This document shows positions 7,379-15,135 of a stretch of 19,631 nucleotides of DNA, piece after piece. Every line of letters begins with the position of its first letter. Position 1 is the first letter of the stretch. The stretch covers positions 1 to 19,631 of the forward strand of contig JAUNSQ010000007.1 in NCBI GenBank assembly GCA_030539135.1, written 5' to 3'. The translations under genes were made by a program, and so were the position numbers. Source of the stretch: Synergistaceae bacterium (GTDB lineage Bacteria > Synergistota > Synergistia > Synergistales > Synergistaceae). A model generated the notes under the pieces. The model did no database searches, was not told the DNA's origin, and saw only the letters and a program-made list of their open reading frames with translations.

Positions 7379-7849
7379 GCTTATTTTCGTCCGCCGACGG
7401 CCAATTTTAACAAAAACATGGGCGGAGACGACAAAGATGTCGTCCCAGGGCTGTGACGGCCAAAACCGCCGTCGTAGGGAAAATTTTTTTGTTTTGCCGA
7501 CAATTTGACGGGTTCCATTGTTCATTTTTGGACGATTTAGCTTATAAAAATTCAAATTTTAGGATTTCATGTCGGCGGAACTTTCGCCGTAAGCAGGTAA
7601 ATTCTGTAATCTGGCATCCACTTTCCACTTTTTCACCACAAAAGAGGATTACTTTTCCACAAATTGTTTATATCTTTGTGACCAACTCTACCTTTTTTCG
7701 TCTTCCCACTCAGTAAAAACAACTAGAGCCCATAATTTTTTGTGGATAACTACGTTAAATATACTTTCCATTTAGGCGCTTTTGCCAATAAATGTAAAAA
7801 TCTAAGGCGTTTTTTCACCCGTTCGGTCAATATTGAAGCTTGCAAGCGA
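7379..7849. other. Gene-free intergenic region with tandem hairpins and DnaA boxes
   Basis: No convincing gene was found in this AT-rich stretch. Two adjacent short hairpins with related stems occur: GACGAC/GTCGTC (7427-7432 and 7439-7444) and GACGGC/GCCGTC (7455-7460 and 7468-7473). On the plus strand they are followed by a T7 run (7484-7490) about ten bases later. The second half carries TTTTCCACA (7653-7661) and TGTGGATAA (7741-7749), both perfect DnaA-box consensus, plus two TTTTTCACC near-matches (7629-7637, 7811-7819). An unannotated small RNA is possible but not shown. Confidence 0.5.
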
Positions 7850-7895
7850 ATGTTTAAAAACACAAAAGGCCGGGGCGGATATCTCCGCTCCGGCC
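7850..7895 (-). terminator. Rho-independent terminator of the superoxide reductase gene
   Basis: The hairpin 7868-7895 has a 12-bp GC-rich stem with one G-U pair and a 4-base TATC loop. On the minus strand it is followed by TTTTGTGTTTTT. It lies about 40 bases after the SOR stop. Confidence 0.88.
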
Positions 7896-7933
7896 TCTCA
7901 TATCTTAGACTTTCAAACTATACCGACTGCCGT

Positions 7934-8323
7934 TTACTCGACGGCGATCTCCCACGACGTCTCCCAGAGCCCGTGGATGTTGCAGTAGCTCTGAGCAATC
8001 AGCGTGCCGGACTTCGCGAGCTTCATGCTGACACAGCTCGCCGGCTCCGCGACAGCTGGGCCTGGGGTCTCGGTCATGCTGTCCGCGTGCGCCGCGTAGT
8101 CGAACTTAGCGACCTCGACGACGAACTTTGAATCGTTCGGCTTGAAGAAGAGCTGTATCCACGCGATGTGGTGCTCCTGCTTGTTCGGGTGCGGTATCTC
8201 CTTGCCTACGCTGACCTTAGCGAAAAACAGTTCCCCCGCCTTTACTTTTTCCGGCGCCTCTATGACTGGGACGTGTTTCTCACCCTTGAAATCTCCGCTC
8301 TGGATAAGATCTCCAATTTTCAT
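7934..8323 (-). CDS. Superoxide reductase (class II, neelaredoxin type)
   Basis: A 129-residue cytoplasmic enzyme that reduces superoxide to hydrogen peroxide without making oxygen, typical of anaerobes. All mononuclear iron ligands are visible with correct spacing: H17 in GEKHVP (E15 and K16 are the family catalytic pair), H45, H51, then C114 and H117 in YCNIHG. The N-terminal desulforedoxin domain with its extra four-cysteine iron site is absent, so this is the one-iron form rather than a full desulfoferrodoxin. The ATG at 8323 has GGGGAGG just upstream and begins the conserved sequence; the frame stays open upstream but does not resemble the family. A strong terminator follows. It is 101 bases downstream of dciA and probably has its own promoter. 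Confidence 0.95.
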   Translation of the reverse strand: MKIGDLIQSGDFKGEKHVPVIEAPEKVKAGELFFAKVSVGKEIPHPNKQEHHIAWIQLFFKPNDSKFVVEVAKFDYAAHADSMTETPGPAVAEPASCVSMKLAKSGTLIAQSYCNIHGLWETSWEIAVE

Positions 8324-8369
8324 AACGATTTCCTCCCCTTTTGCTGATTTATGCTGCCAACTTGAAACG

Positions 8370-8398
8370 ATTATAAAATATAGTATATTTTGTGGTTT
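8370..8398 (-). promoter_or_regulatory. Possible promoter of the superoxide reductase gene
   Basis: A perfect TATAAT is present on the minus strand (8375-8370) in a very AT-rich run containing overlapping TATACT and TATATT. The -35 at normal spacing (AAACCA) is poor, so a second factor or alternative spacing may be needed. Read-through from the dnaA cluster is also possible because no terminator is seen after dciA. Confidence 0.35.
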
Positions 8399-8424
8399 GA
8401 AATCGGCATTATTACTGCAAGGGT

Positions 8425-8991
8425 TCAATTCTTTCTGGACAGAATCCTCTCAAAAGTGAGTTTCAGCCTTGCCACGGCCACGGCAAGCTCTTTGTCCGCG
8501 TCCGTCTCCGCGCCCGCGCCAAGCCTGCGCGCCTCCTCTTCGACCTTATCCTCCGGTATCACGACAGGGGCCCGTCGCTTGTAAACAGGGAGCGGCGGCT
8601 TCGCAGAGCTGCGGTGCGGTATCTTTCCGGTCTTTATCTCGAGCGTCACGTCGCGGCGCTTAAAAAATCTCCTCACGCTCGCGGTCATCTGGGATTTGCG
8701 GAACATTATCGAGTGGAGCAGGCTCGGGTCTTCGACGTGGACGGTCAGCACCATTCCCTCGTCCTCGAACCTGCACGCCGCTGGCGCCGTCCTCTTCGCG
8801 ACGGCGTCGCCTACGATGTCCGGCCACGCCTGTTCGAGCGACGAAAGCCGAAGTATCGGAGCTATCCTCGCCATATCGTCGTCGGAAAAGGCATTAGCGT
8901 CGGCCGGTTTTCGCCCTCCGCGCGGTTTTTTCTCTTTCTCCTCCGTGAGGTCGCCCTTTAGGATGTCGCTGACGCTCTTAAACTTTTCCAT
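8425..8991 (-). CDS. dciA: DUF721 / DciA-like protein, predicted replicative helicase loader factor
   Basis: A 188-residue protein with the DUF721 domain at about residues 45-115. The diagnostic features are WPDIVGDAVAKRTAP (56-70), then a beta segment (VLTVHVEDP) and a helix-rich LLHSIMFRKSQMTASVRRFF. DUF721 proteins of the DciA type bind the DnaB helicase and help load it in bacteria that lack DnaC or DnaI. That role is family knowledge; the place at the end of the dnaA cluster supports it here. The first 40 residues are charged and probably disordered, and the C-terminus is a basic helical extension. ATG 8991 overlaps the end of mnmG by 14 bases, indicating translational coupling. Confidence 0.8.
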   Translation of the reverse strand: MEKFKSVSDILKGDLTEEKEKKPRGGRKPADANAFSDDDMARIAPILRLSSLEQAWPDIVGDAVAKRTAPAACRFEDEGMVLTVHVEDPSLLHSIMFRKSQMTASVRRFFKRRDVTLEIKTGKIPHRSSAKPPLPVYKRRAPVVIPEDKVEEEARRLGAGAETDADKELAVAVARLKLTFERILSRKN

Positions 8992-10870
8992 TGGTCCCCT
9001 CCGCCCTTCTACGGCGGTCGTTCTCTATCGCGACCCACAGCAGCTGTATGTCCGTAGGCGGCACGCCTGATATCCTCGATGCCTGCCCAAGCGTGCGGGG
9101 CGCTGAATTTATCAGCTTTTGCCTTCCCTCGGCGGATAGCCCGGAGACGGAGGACAAGTCAAACCCCTCTGGAATTTTAAGGACCTCCATGTGGCGGAAC
9201 TTTTCAACTCTGTGCGTCTGCCTGTCTATATATCCCTCGTACTTCAGCTCGACGGATATGCGCTCGCCAAGCTCCGCGTCGAGCGATGTCTCCGTTATCT
9301 CGGAGAACACGCTCCAATCGACCTCGGGCCGCCTGAGCAGTTCCGACGCGGCCACGCCCTCCTCGAGCGGGGAAGAGCCTACCCGCCTCAGTATCTCGTT
9401 CGTCCTGTCGTTCGGCGATATCTTCGTCGCTGCGACACGCTCTTTCTCCGCGTCCATAGCGGCCCAACGGGAGCGCAGGATGTTCCATTTTTCGTCGGAG
9501 AGCAGGCCTATGTCGTGCCCGACCTCCGAGAGCCGCTTATCGGCGTTGTCGTGGCGGAGCAGGAGCCTGTACTCGCAGCGGCTCGTCAGCATCCTGTAGG
9601 GCTCGTTCGTCCCCTTCGTTACGAGGTCGTCCACGAGAACGCCCAGATATGCCTGGTCGCGGCGCAGTATCACCGGCTCGTCGCCGCGCACTGTAAGAGC
9701 CGCGTTTATCCCCGCAAGGAGCCCCTGCGCCCCGGCCTCTTCGTAGCCGGAGGTGCCGTTTATCTGCCCCGCGAGGAAGAGGTTTTTTATCCCTTTCGTC
9801 TCAAGCCATGGCTCAAGCTGCGTCGGGGGCGCGAAGTCGTACTCTATCGCGTAGCCCGGCCTCAGTATGTGCGCGTGTTCGCACCCCTTTATCGTCCTCA
9901 CGGCCTCGAACTGAGCCTCAAGACACATAGAGGTGGAGAAGTTCTGCATGTAGACCTCACGGCTCTCTGGGGTTATCGGCTCAAGGAATATCGGGTGCGT
10001 CTCTTTGTCGGGGAATTTTATTATCTTGTCGTCTATCGACGGGCAGTAGCGCGGCCCGTTCGTCTCCAGCGTCCCCTGAACGAGCGGGGACTGGCTGAAG
10101 TAGCTCCTTATTATGTCGTGGGTCTCCACATTCGTCCGCGTAAGCCCGCAGACCATCTTGGAGTATGTCCTCTTCTCTCCGAAGTATGAAAAGCCCTCCG
10201 GCTCTGTCAGGCTCTCCTGCCTATCGAGTATGTCCCAGTCTATCGTGTCGGCTTGGAGCCTCGGCGTCGTGTCAGTGCGCAGGCGGCCAAGCTCAAGCCC
10301 CGCCCTTCTGAGGCTGCGCGAGAACTCCGTCCCCGCGACCATCCCGAGCGGGCCGGACTTATGGCATGTGAGGCCGATATGTATCTTCGACGCCAGATAG
10401 GTCCCCGTCGCGAGGATCACCGCCCTGGCCGTAAAGGTCTGGCCTGTGCGTATCTTCACTCCAGCCACACGGCCGTCACTGATTATCAGCTCCGTCGCCT
10501 GCGCCTGATGGAGGTCGAGATTTTTGCACGACATCAGCGCGTTTCTGTAATGGTCGCTGTATCGCCGCGGGCTGCACTGTGCGCGCAGAGTCCTTGCTGC
10601 CGGGCCCTTCGACGTGTTGAGCCAACGAAGATGCTGGGTCGCCGCGTCCGCCGCATCCGCCATCTCTCCGCCCAGCGCGTCTATCTCTCGAACGAGATGC
10701 CCTTTCGCTGGGCCGCCGATAGACGGGTTGCACGGCATCATCGCCGTATTGTCCAGATAGAGGTTGAGCATGAGGGTCTTCGCGCCCATCCTCGCTGCGG
10801 CTAGAGCCGCTTCGCATCCGGCGTGCCCTCCTCCGATAACTATAACGTCGTAACCTTCGTTTATGTTCAT
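8978..10870 (-). CDS. mnmG: tRNA uridine-5-carboxymethylaminomethyl(34) synthesis FAD enzyme MnmG (GidA)
   Basis: A 630-residue flavoenzyme that, with the GTPase MnmE, installs the carboxymethylaminomethyl group on U34 of certain tRNAs using FAD and methylene-tetrahydrofolate. The FAD-binding GGGHAGCE is at residues 13-20. The family signatures GPRYCPSIDDKIIKFPDK and AGQINGTSGYEEAGAQGLL are present, and the length is typical. A helical C-terminal domain (from about 550) ends close to the stop. The start ATG at 10870 overlaps the recF stop as ATGA, and the 3' end overlaps dciA by 14 bases. It is therefore co-translated in the dnaA cluster. mnmG is often found near bacterial origins, but usually with mnmE or rsmG, which are not in this window. 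Confidence 0.97.
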   Translation of the reverse strand: MNINEGYDVIVIGGGHAGCEAALAAARMGAKTLMLNLYLDNTAMMPCNPSIGGPAKGHLVREIDALGGEMADAADAATQHLRWLNTSKGPAARTLRAQCSPRRYSDHYRNALMSCKNLDLHQAQATELIISDGRVAGVKIRTGQTFTARAVILATGTYLASKIHIGLTCHKSGPLGMVAGTEFSRSLRRAGLELGRLRTDTTPRLQADTIDWDILDRQESLTEPEGFSYFGEKRTYSKMVCGLTRTNVETHDIIRSYFSQSPLVQGTLETNGPRYCPSIDDKIIKFPDKETHPIFLEPITPESREVYMQNFSTSMCLEAQFEAVRTIKGCEHAHILRPGYAIEYDFAPPTQLEPWLETKGIKNLFLAGQINGTSGYEEAGAQGLLAGINAALTVRGDEPVILRRDQAYLGVLVDDLVTKGTNEPYRMLTSRCEYRLLLRHDNADKRLSEVGHDIGLLSDEKWNILRSRWAAMDAEKERVAATKISPNDRTNEILRRVGSSPLEEGVAASELLRRPEVDWSVFSEITETSLDAELGERISVELKYEGYIDRQTHRVEKFRHMEVLKIPEGFDLSSVSGLSAEGRQKLINSAPRTLGQASRISGVPPTDIQLLWVAIENDRRRRAEGTNGKV

Positions 10871-11928
10871 TTTACCTGTGTCACGCTTCCCTCTGAAACT
10901 TTGTAGACCGCGCCGGGAAATATGTTCCCGTTCTCCTCGGCTGTCGCAGCGAAGACCTGTGTCTCCCTCTCAAGGAGCGAGCGGAACAGCATTTCTCGCC
11001 CCTCCGCGTCAAGCTCCGCCGTTACTTCGTCGAGAAGAAGCACCGGGTCGCGCCCAAGTTTTCTCTTCACGCCGTCGGCGGCCGCGAGCATAAGCGCTAT
11101 GGCTACGCGGCGTCTGAACCCTCGGCTAAGGGCCTCAGCCGCGAGCTTTTCCTCGCACATTATCAGCATGTCGTCCCTGTGAGGGCCGACCATCGGCATC
11201 TTCACCGCGAGCTCCCTCTCCCTGTTCATCGAGACAGACCTTCTGTAATCGTCGTTGTAGTCGTAGAAACATCCAGCGCCTCCGCGTTTCAGCGAGAGCG
11301 ACACCTTCGCTGGTAGCAGCCCGCTTCCGTTCAGGCACTCAGAAAGGAGCTGCACAGCCTCTTCCCTCATCTTCCATATCCAAGCGGCGAGCGGGAGGAG
11401 CACCCTGTCTATGATATCCGTCGGGCTCACGTTCTTGAGCAGGAACGCCTTCTGTCTCACCCCGCGCCTGTAGTCGTGGAGCCTCATCGCGTATGGGGGA
11501 ACGAGCAGCGCGAGCAGCATGTCAAGCAGCCGACGCCTGTACGACGCGGAATCTTCGAGTATCGCCATATCGTTCGGGAGGAATGTGAGGACTGGGACTT
11601 TCCATCTGAGGTCCGTCGCGCTTATCGTCTTTTCGTCTATCTTTATGATGAACCTGCCGGATACCTTGACCTTAATTATCTCCGCGTACTCCGTGTCGAG
11701 CTTTCCCGTCAACCAGACGTCCGCCGAGCCGCTCTTCCATGTAGGGAGAGATACTGTCTTCGTCCCGCGTTCAAGCGGGCCCCAGCCTGAGATTATATTT
11801 ATGCCCTCGAGGATGTTGGTCTTTCCCGACCCGTTGACTCCCGTCAGTAAGTTGAGCCCCGGGGACCAACTCATTTCCCGGGACTCTAAATTTCTAAAAT
11901 TGCCAAACCTGACGCTTTGGAAACCCAT
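10867..11928 (-). CDS. recF: DNA replication and repair protein RecF
   Basis: A 353-residue SMC-like ATPase that binds gapped or stalled-fork DNA and, with RecO and RecR, helps load RecA. Walker A GVNGSGKT is at residues 30-37 and Walker B PVLLLDEVTAELD at 295-307. The RecF motif GPHRDDMLI is at 248-256. The ABC signature is ALSRGFRRRVAIAL (266-279), a somewhat divergent form of the usual S-x-G-Q-Q. The segment after Walker A lacks the common LGRSHR motif and reads GWGPLERGTKT. ATG 11928 is 8 bases after the dnaN stop with no clear SD, so coupling to dnaN translation is likely. Its stop overlaps the mnmG start. Confidence 0.93.
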   Translation of the reverse strand: MGFQSVRFGNFRNLESREMSWSPGLNLLTGVNGSGKTNILEGINIISGWGPLERGTKTVSLPTWKSGSADVWLTGKLDTEYAEIIKVKVSGRFIIKIDEKTISATDLRWKVPVLTFLPNDMAILEDSASYRRRLLDMLLALLVPPYAMRLHDYRRGVRQKAFLLKNVSPTDIIDRVLLPLAAWIWKMREEAVQLLSECLNGSGLLPAKVSLSLKRGGAGCFYDYNDDYRRSVSMNRERELAVKMPMVGPHRDDMLIMCEEKLAAEALSRGFRRRVAIALMLAAADGVKRKLGRDPVLLLDEVTAELDAEGREMLFRSLLERETQVFAATAEENGNIFPGAVYKVSEGSVTQVK

Positions 11929-11936
11929 TTACTTTT

Positions 11937-13088
11937 TTATGCCATCTCGTCCATCTTGAGCTCTTCTTCTGGGATGTTGATAGGCGCTATCAGGCAGAGG
12001 AAGCTGTCGTCCTCGGCTCTTCTCACTGCCATCTGGCCCTTGGAGCCGTTGAACGATAGCACCACTTCGGGGTCGCGCATTACCTTGAGCGCCTCCATGA
12101 AGAACTTTGAGTTTACGGCTATGACGAGGCTCTCGCCCTTTACGTCGGACTTCGAGACCTCTTCTTTCGCGAGCCCAAAATCAGGAGCCTTTCCCCTCAG
12201 TACGAGAGGTTCCCCGGCCTTTATGTCGAGTATCACCATTCTGTTGAAGTCTCTGACGACGACATCCACCCTTTCAAGGGCTGATATAAGCTCGCCCCTG
12301 TCGAGAGAGATATTTGTCGTATGGCCTTTCGGGATTATTTTCTCATAAGGCGGGAAGCGCGATTCGACCCTTCTTACCGAGAACTCCAGCGAATCCGCGC
12401 TGAAATAGAACTGCGAATCATCGTAGAGTATCTTTATCTGCGACTCTGGGTCGAGAGATACTAGGATCCTCTGCACCTCTTTGATGCCCTTCATCGGGAG
12501 CAGGGAGCTGACCCCCTCCTCCGACTGGTTGACGACCGCGCCGGATATCGCGAGCCTTCTAGTATCCGTCGAAACTATATTCAATATTCCTCCGGCCGTC
12601 TGGAAGTTCGCGGACGAAAGATAGAGCGGAAATTCCTCGCCTGTAGAGGCCGCGAGAGTCCCCTCTTCTATGACCTTCGAGAGCTCGCCTACCCCGATAG
12701 TGCAGAAGAGACGCGCAGCCTCCGAGGAGGGAAGCGACGGGAACTCTCTGATAGGATAACTGGCGAAGTTATATTTGCCGTGTCCAGCCTTGATTATTAT
12801 CTTTCCGCTGTCGTCTACGACGAGAGAAAATTCCTCGCACGATATCTTCTTGAATATCTCGCTTATCCCTTTAACAGGAAATACGGCCTCTCCGGGCTCT
12901 TCTACTACCACTCCAAGCGCCATGCAAATAATAGAGGTCCTGACGTCCGTCGCCTGCATGGTAACTTCTTCCTCAGAGGCCTTTATGAAAACGGACGAGA
13001 GAATACTCATCGAAGTTGAGCTTGTAGTACTTCTTTCCGCGAGACTCCAACTTTGGATGAATTGTTTCTTGTTTACTTTTAGTTTCAT
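11937..13088 (-). CDS. dnaN: DNA polymerase III beta subunit (sliding clamp)
   Basis: A 383-residue clamp that forms a ring on DNA and holds polymerase III and other partners. The N-terminus MKLKVNKKQF and the three-domain beta-strand pattern fit the family. Recognisable pieces are VTMQATDVRTSI, the domain-2 segment NIVSTDTRRLAISG and the C-terminal end that closes the partner-binding groove; length is normal. ATG 13088 was chosen because GGGGGT lies 9 bases upstream and the family usually begins there; an in-frame TTG two codons earlier is unlikely. It is separated from dnaA by 233 bases with a promoter candidate and DnaA boxes, so it can be transcribed apart from dnaA. It is followed closely by recF. 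Confidence 0.95.
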   Translation of the reverse strand: MKLKVNKKQFIQSWSLAERSTTSSTSMSILSSVFIKASEEEVTMQATDVRTSIICMALGVVVEEPGEAVFPVKGISEIFKKISCEEFSLVVDDSGKIIIKAGHGKYNFASYPIREFPSLPSSEAARLFCTIGVGELSKVIEEGTLAASTGEEFPLYLSSANFQTAGGILNIVSTDTRRLAISGAVVNQSEEGVSSLLPMKGIKEVQRILVSLDPESQIKILYDDSQFYFSADSLEFSVRRVESRFPPYEKIIPKGHTTNISLDRGELISALERVDVVVRDFNRMVILDIKAGEPLVLRGKAPDFGLAKEEVSKSDVKGESLVIAVNSKFFMEALKVMRDPEVVLSFNGSKGQMAVRRAEDDSFLCLIAPINIPEEELKMDEMA

Positions 13089-13118
13089 TGGCAAAGACCC
13101 CCTGTTTTAATACTGTTT

Positions 13119-13147
13119 ATTATATAAAAAATCAGTTGCATTAGTAG
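13119..13147 (-). promoter_or_regulatory. Possible dnaN promoter
   Basis: A perfect TATAAT lies at 13124-13119 on the minus strand, about 30 bases before the dnaN start. The -35 at 17-base spacing (CTACTA) is poor. The AT-rich setting and the absence of another good -10 make this the best candidate. Confidence 0.35.
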
Positions 13148-13205
13148 TAGGTGCCGTGGAAATGTGGAAACCAATCAAAAATCCTGAAAAATGCGGGAGT
13201 TTCTC

Positions 13206-13349
13206 TGTGGAAAAAAAGAAACCTAAAACCCTAAGATACCCACAATTACCACAAAAAAAATTTAAATATACTGGAACTTTTTATTATCCACGAAAAAATC
13301 CACGCAAAACAAATGAAAAAATTACAGCTTATTTACAATGTTATCCACA
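13206..13349. promoter_or_regulatory. DnaA-box group in the dnaA-dnaN gap
   Basis: Perfect consensus boxes are TGTGGAAAA (13206-13214) and TTATCCACA (13341-13349, inside the 3' end of dnaA). TTATCCACG (13284-13292) is one base off. Surrounding DNA is AT-rich. It may form the second half of a two-part origin around dnaA, or autoregulate dnaN transcription. Confidence 0.6.
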
Positions 13350-14659
13350 AACGAGCGTACACGCAAGTCCTTCTTTAACAAATCCTCTATTTTTTTGCAT
13401 GCGTGGATGACGGTAGTGTGATCCTTCTTGTTAAAGGCGTATCCGATCTGCTGCAGGCTCTCGTTAGTTTTGTTGCGGGCGATGTACATCGCGACTTGGC
13501 GCGCTAGCGCGAGATCGGCCGAACGGTTCTGCGACAGCAGATCTTCTATGGATATACCGAATGTCTCCGCGACGAGCTGCTGTATGAGTCCGATGTTGAC
13601 CGCGCCGTTGACGTTGAGGCGCAGCATGTCCTTGAGCCACACAGAGACGTTCTCGGTGTTAATAGGCTCTTTATTGAAGTCCGAACATGCGACCACGCGG
13701 TTGAGGGCCCCCTCGAGCTCTCGGATGTTGCTTGGGATATTCTGGGCGATGAACATTATCGTATCCTCTGGGAGGCTGTAATTCTTGAGCTCCGCCTTCT
13801 TCTGAAGGATGGCTACGCGCGTCTCAAAGTCAGGCGGCTGGATGTCGGTCACGAGGCCGCTGCTAAATCGGGAGACGAGGCGTTCCTCAAGGCCCTTTAT
13901 GTCCCGAGGCGGGCTGTCCGCGCTGAGGACTATCTGTTTTCCCGCGGTGTACAGGAAGTTGAAAGTGTTGAAAAATTCTTCCTGGGTGGTGTCCTTGTTG
14001 ACGATGAACTGAACGTCGTCGATCATAAGGATATCGTTCTCGCGGTAGTAGTTTTTGAAATTGAACTGGGTGTTCTCTCTTATAGAACGAATGAGGTCGT
14101 TGGTAAAGGTCTCCGCGCTCACGTAGAGGACCTTGGTGCCCGGCTTAGTGTTGAGTATGTGGTTGCCTATCGCGTGCATAAGGTGGGTCTTGCCCAGCCC
14201 GACTTTCCCCCATATAAACAAAGGGTTGTAAGCCTTGCCTGGGACGTCCGCGACGGCTAGAGACGCGGCGAGCGCCAGCCTGTTTGATTTTCCCGGGACG
14301 AACGACGAGAAGATGTAGTTTTGGTTAAGCCCGTTCTTTGGCGACGAGACGCGGGAAGTCGCTGTGATATTTGCGGCGCGTTTCTCCGCCTCTTCGTCAG
14401 GCTTGGAGTCGTTGAGGACGAGTTCAACTTTTTCGCCGAGCCCCATCTCGCACAAGGCGGCCGACATTTTGTCCAGAAACCTTGTCTTGATCTGTTCCCT
14501 CGCGAAAGGATTGCCGACCTCGAGCACAAAGGTCCCATCGTCCAGCGAGACCGGGAGACACGTATCGAGATACATCATTATCGCGTCGTCGGACGGCAAG
14601 ATCTTCTCCGAGCAAAAGGTCTTGAACTCTCTCCATACTATTTCGATATCTTTTGACAT
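13322..14659 (-). CDS. dnaA: Chromosomal replication initiator DnaA
   Basis: A 445-residue initiator that binds DnaA boxes and, as an ATP-bound filament, opens the origin. Domain I is at about 1-80 and a short linker follows (about 85-112). The AAA+ domain has Walker A GKVGLGKTH (151-159), Walker B ILMIDD (210-215) and the arginine-finger region RLVSRF (260-265). The C-terminal DNA-binding domain carries the DnaA signature DHTTVIHA (413-420). ATG 14659 was chosen: GGAG lies 9 bases upstream and MSKDIEIVWREF is a normal DnaA start. The frame is open for 43 more codons upstream, but that stretch is Phe-rich translation of AT-rich origin DNA. Boxes upstream suggest autoregulation. Confidence 0.98.
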   Translation of the reverse strand: MSKDIEIVWREFKTFCSEKILPSDDAIMMYLDTCLPVSLDDGTFVLEVGNPFAREQIKTRFLDKMSAALCEMGLGEKVELVLNDSKPDEEAEKRAANITATSRVSSPKNGLNQNYIFSSFVPGKSNRLALAASLAVADVPGKAYNPLFIWGKVGLGKTHLMHAIGNHILNTKPGTKVLYVSAETFTNDLIRSIRENTQFNFKNYYRENDILMIDDVQFIVNKDTTQEEFFNTFNFLYTAGKQIVLSADSPPRDIKGLEERLVSRFSSGLVTDIQPPDFETRVAILQKKAELKNYSLPEDTIMFIAQNIPSNIRELEGALNRVVACSDFNKEPINTENVSVWLKDMLRLNVNGAVNIGLIQQLVAETFGISIEDLLSQNRSADLALARQVAMYIARNKTNESLQQIGYAFNKKDHTTVIHACKKIEDLLKKDLRVRSFVDNIVNKL

Positions 14660-15135
14660 TGAGCTCACTCCAAAAATTAAGACGAGATAAAAATCTCTGA
14701 AAAATATTTTAACATGAAAGAGCCGCCGCAAAATAAAATGAAAAAAGAAAAATGTATAAATCCACAAACGATATCCACAAATCCACAAGGTATTTTACGC
14801 ATAAAGTAGTGATGCCACAAGTGCGGACATTACAATAAAAAAATGAACAAACAGAAAAAACTGAAAGTTTGACCAACAGCGACAATACAGTGTTTTCAGG
14901 TGTGGATATTTTTTGTGCGTTTGTGGAAAATAGGTTGTCAAAAATGTAACATTTCAAATCAAACGCAAAAATATAAAAACGCTTGACAAAAAAATGAATG
15001 TGGATAAACGTCTGTTTTATCGTAAAAATCGACTTTTGGCAGACGTTTATCCACGGGTTGTGGATAAAAATTGTGTTTATTTTCTAATCTATTCTGAAAA
15101 TGTAACGGATGGAATTTACAGATTTTTAGTGGCCT
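14660..15135. other. Chromosomal replication origin (oriC), dnaA-upstream part
   Basis: A 476-base AT-rich gap with no gene, directly upstream of dnaA. Perfect DnaA boxes: TGTGGAAAA (14922-14930), TGTGGATAA (14999-15007) and TGTGGATAA (15059-15067). One-mismatch boxes: ATATCCACA (14771-14779), TGTGGATAT (14901-14909) and TTATCCACG (15047-15055). Two weaker AAATCCACA copies flank 14771 (14758-14766 and 14779-14787). The very AT-rich segments 14690-14760 and 14940-14998 are candidates for the unwinding element. The dnaA promoter must also be here; I see no strong hexamer pair. Confidence 0.85.
14999..15055. repeat. Long inverted repeat carrying two head-to-head DnaA boxes in oriC
   Basis: The arms 15000-15014 and 15040-15054 are exact 15-base reverse complements with a 25-base AT-rich spacer. 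Each arm contains a DnaA box (one perfect, one with a single mismatch at its last base) and extends 6 bases past it, so the symmetry is more than the boxes alone require. Confidence 0.85.

Noticed and set aside
7453..7716. 87-residue plus-strand frame in the ppx-SOR gap
   Set aside because: No SD, no family pattern, AT-driven composition, and it covers hairpins and a DnaA box.
7742..8131. 129-residue plus-strand frame
   Set aside because: It runs through the SOR terminator and antisense to the SOR gene, and its second half is Arg/Leu-rich shadow translation.
13156..13410. 84-residue plus-strand frame in the dnaA-dnaN gap
   Set aside because: It runs into the dnaA 3' end antisense and is Lys/Asn/Thr-rich from AT-rich DNA; no family pattern.
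14660..14788. N-terminal extension of DnaA by 43 residues
   Set aside because: The extension is Phe-rich translation of AT-rich origin DNA. The SD and family start point to ATG 14659.
14709..14957. 82-residue minus-strand frame inside oriC
   Set aside because: It overlaps DnaA boxes, has skewed Phe/Leu/Tyr composition, and no SD.
14983..15011. TTGACA at 14983-14988 as a plus-strand promoter in oriC
   Set aside because: No acceptable -10 at 15-19 bases, and no plus-strand gene follows before 16164.
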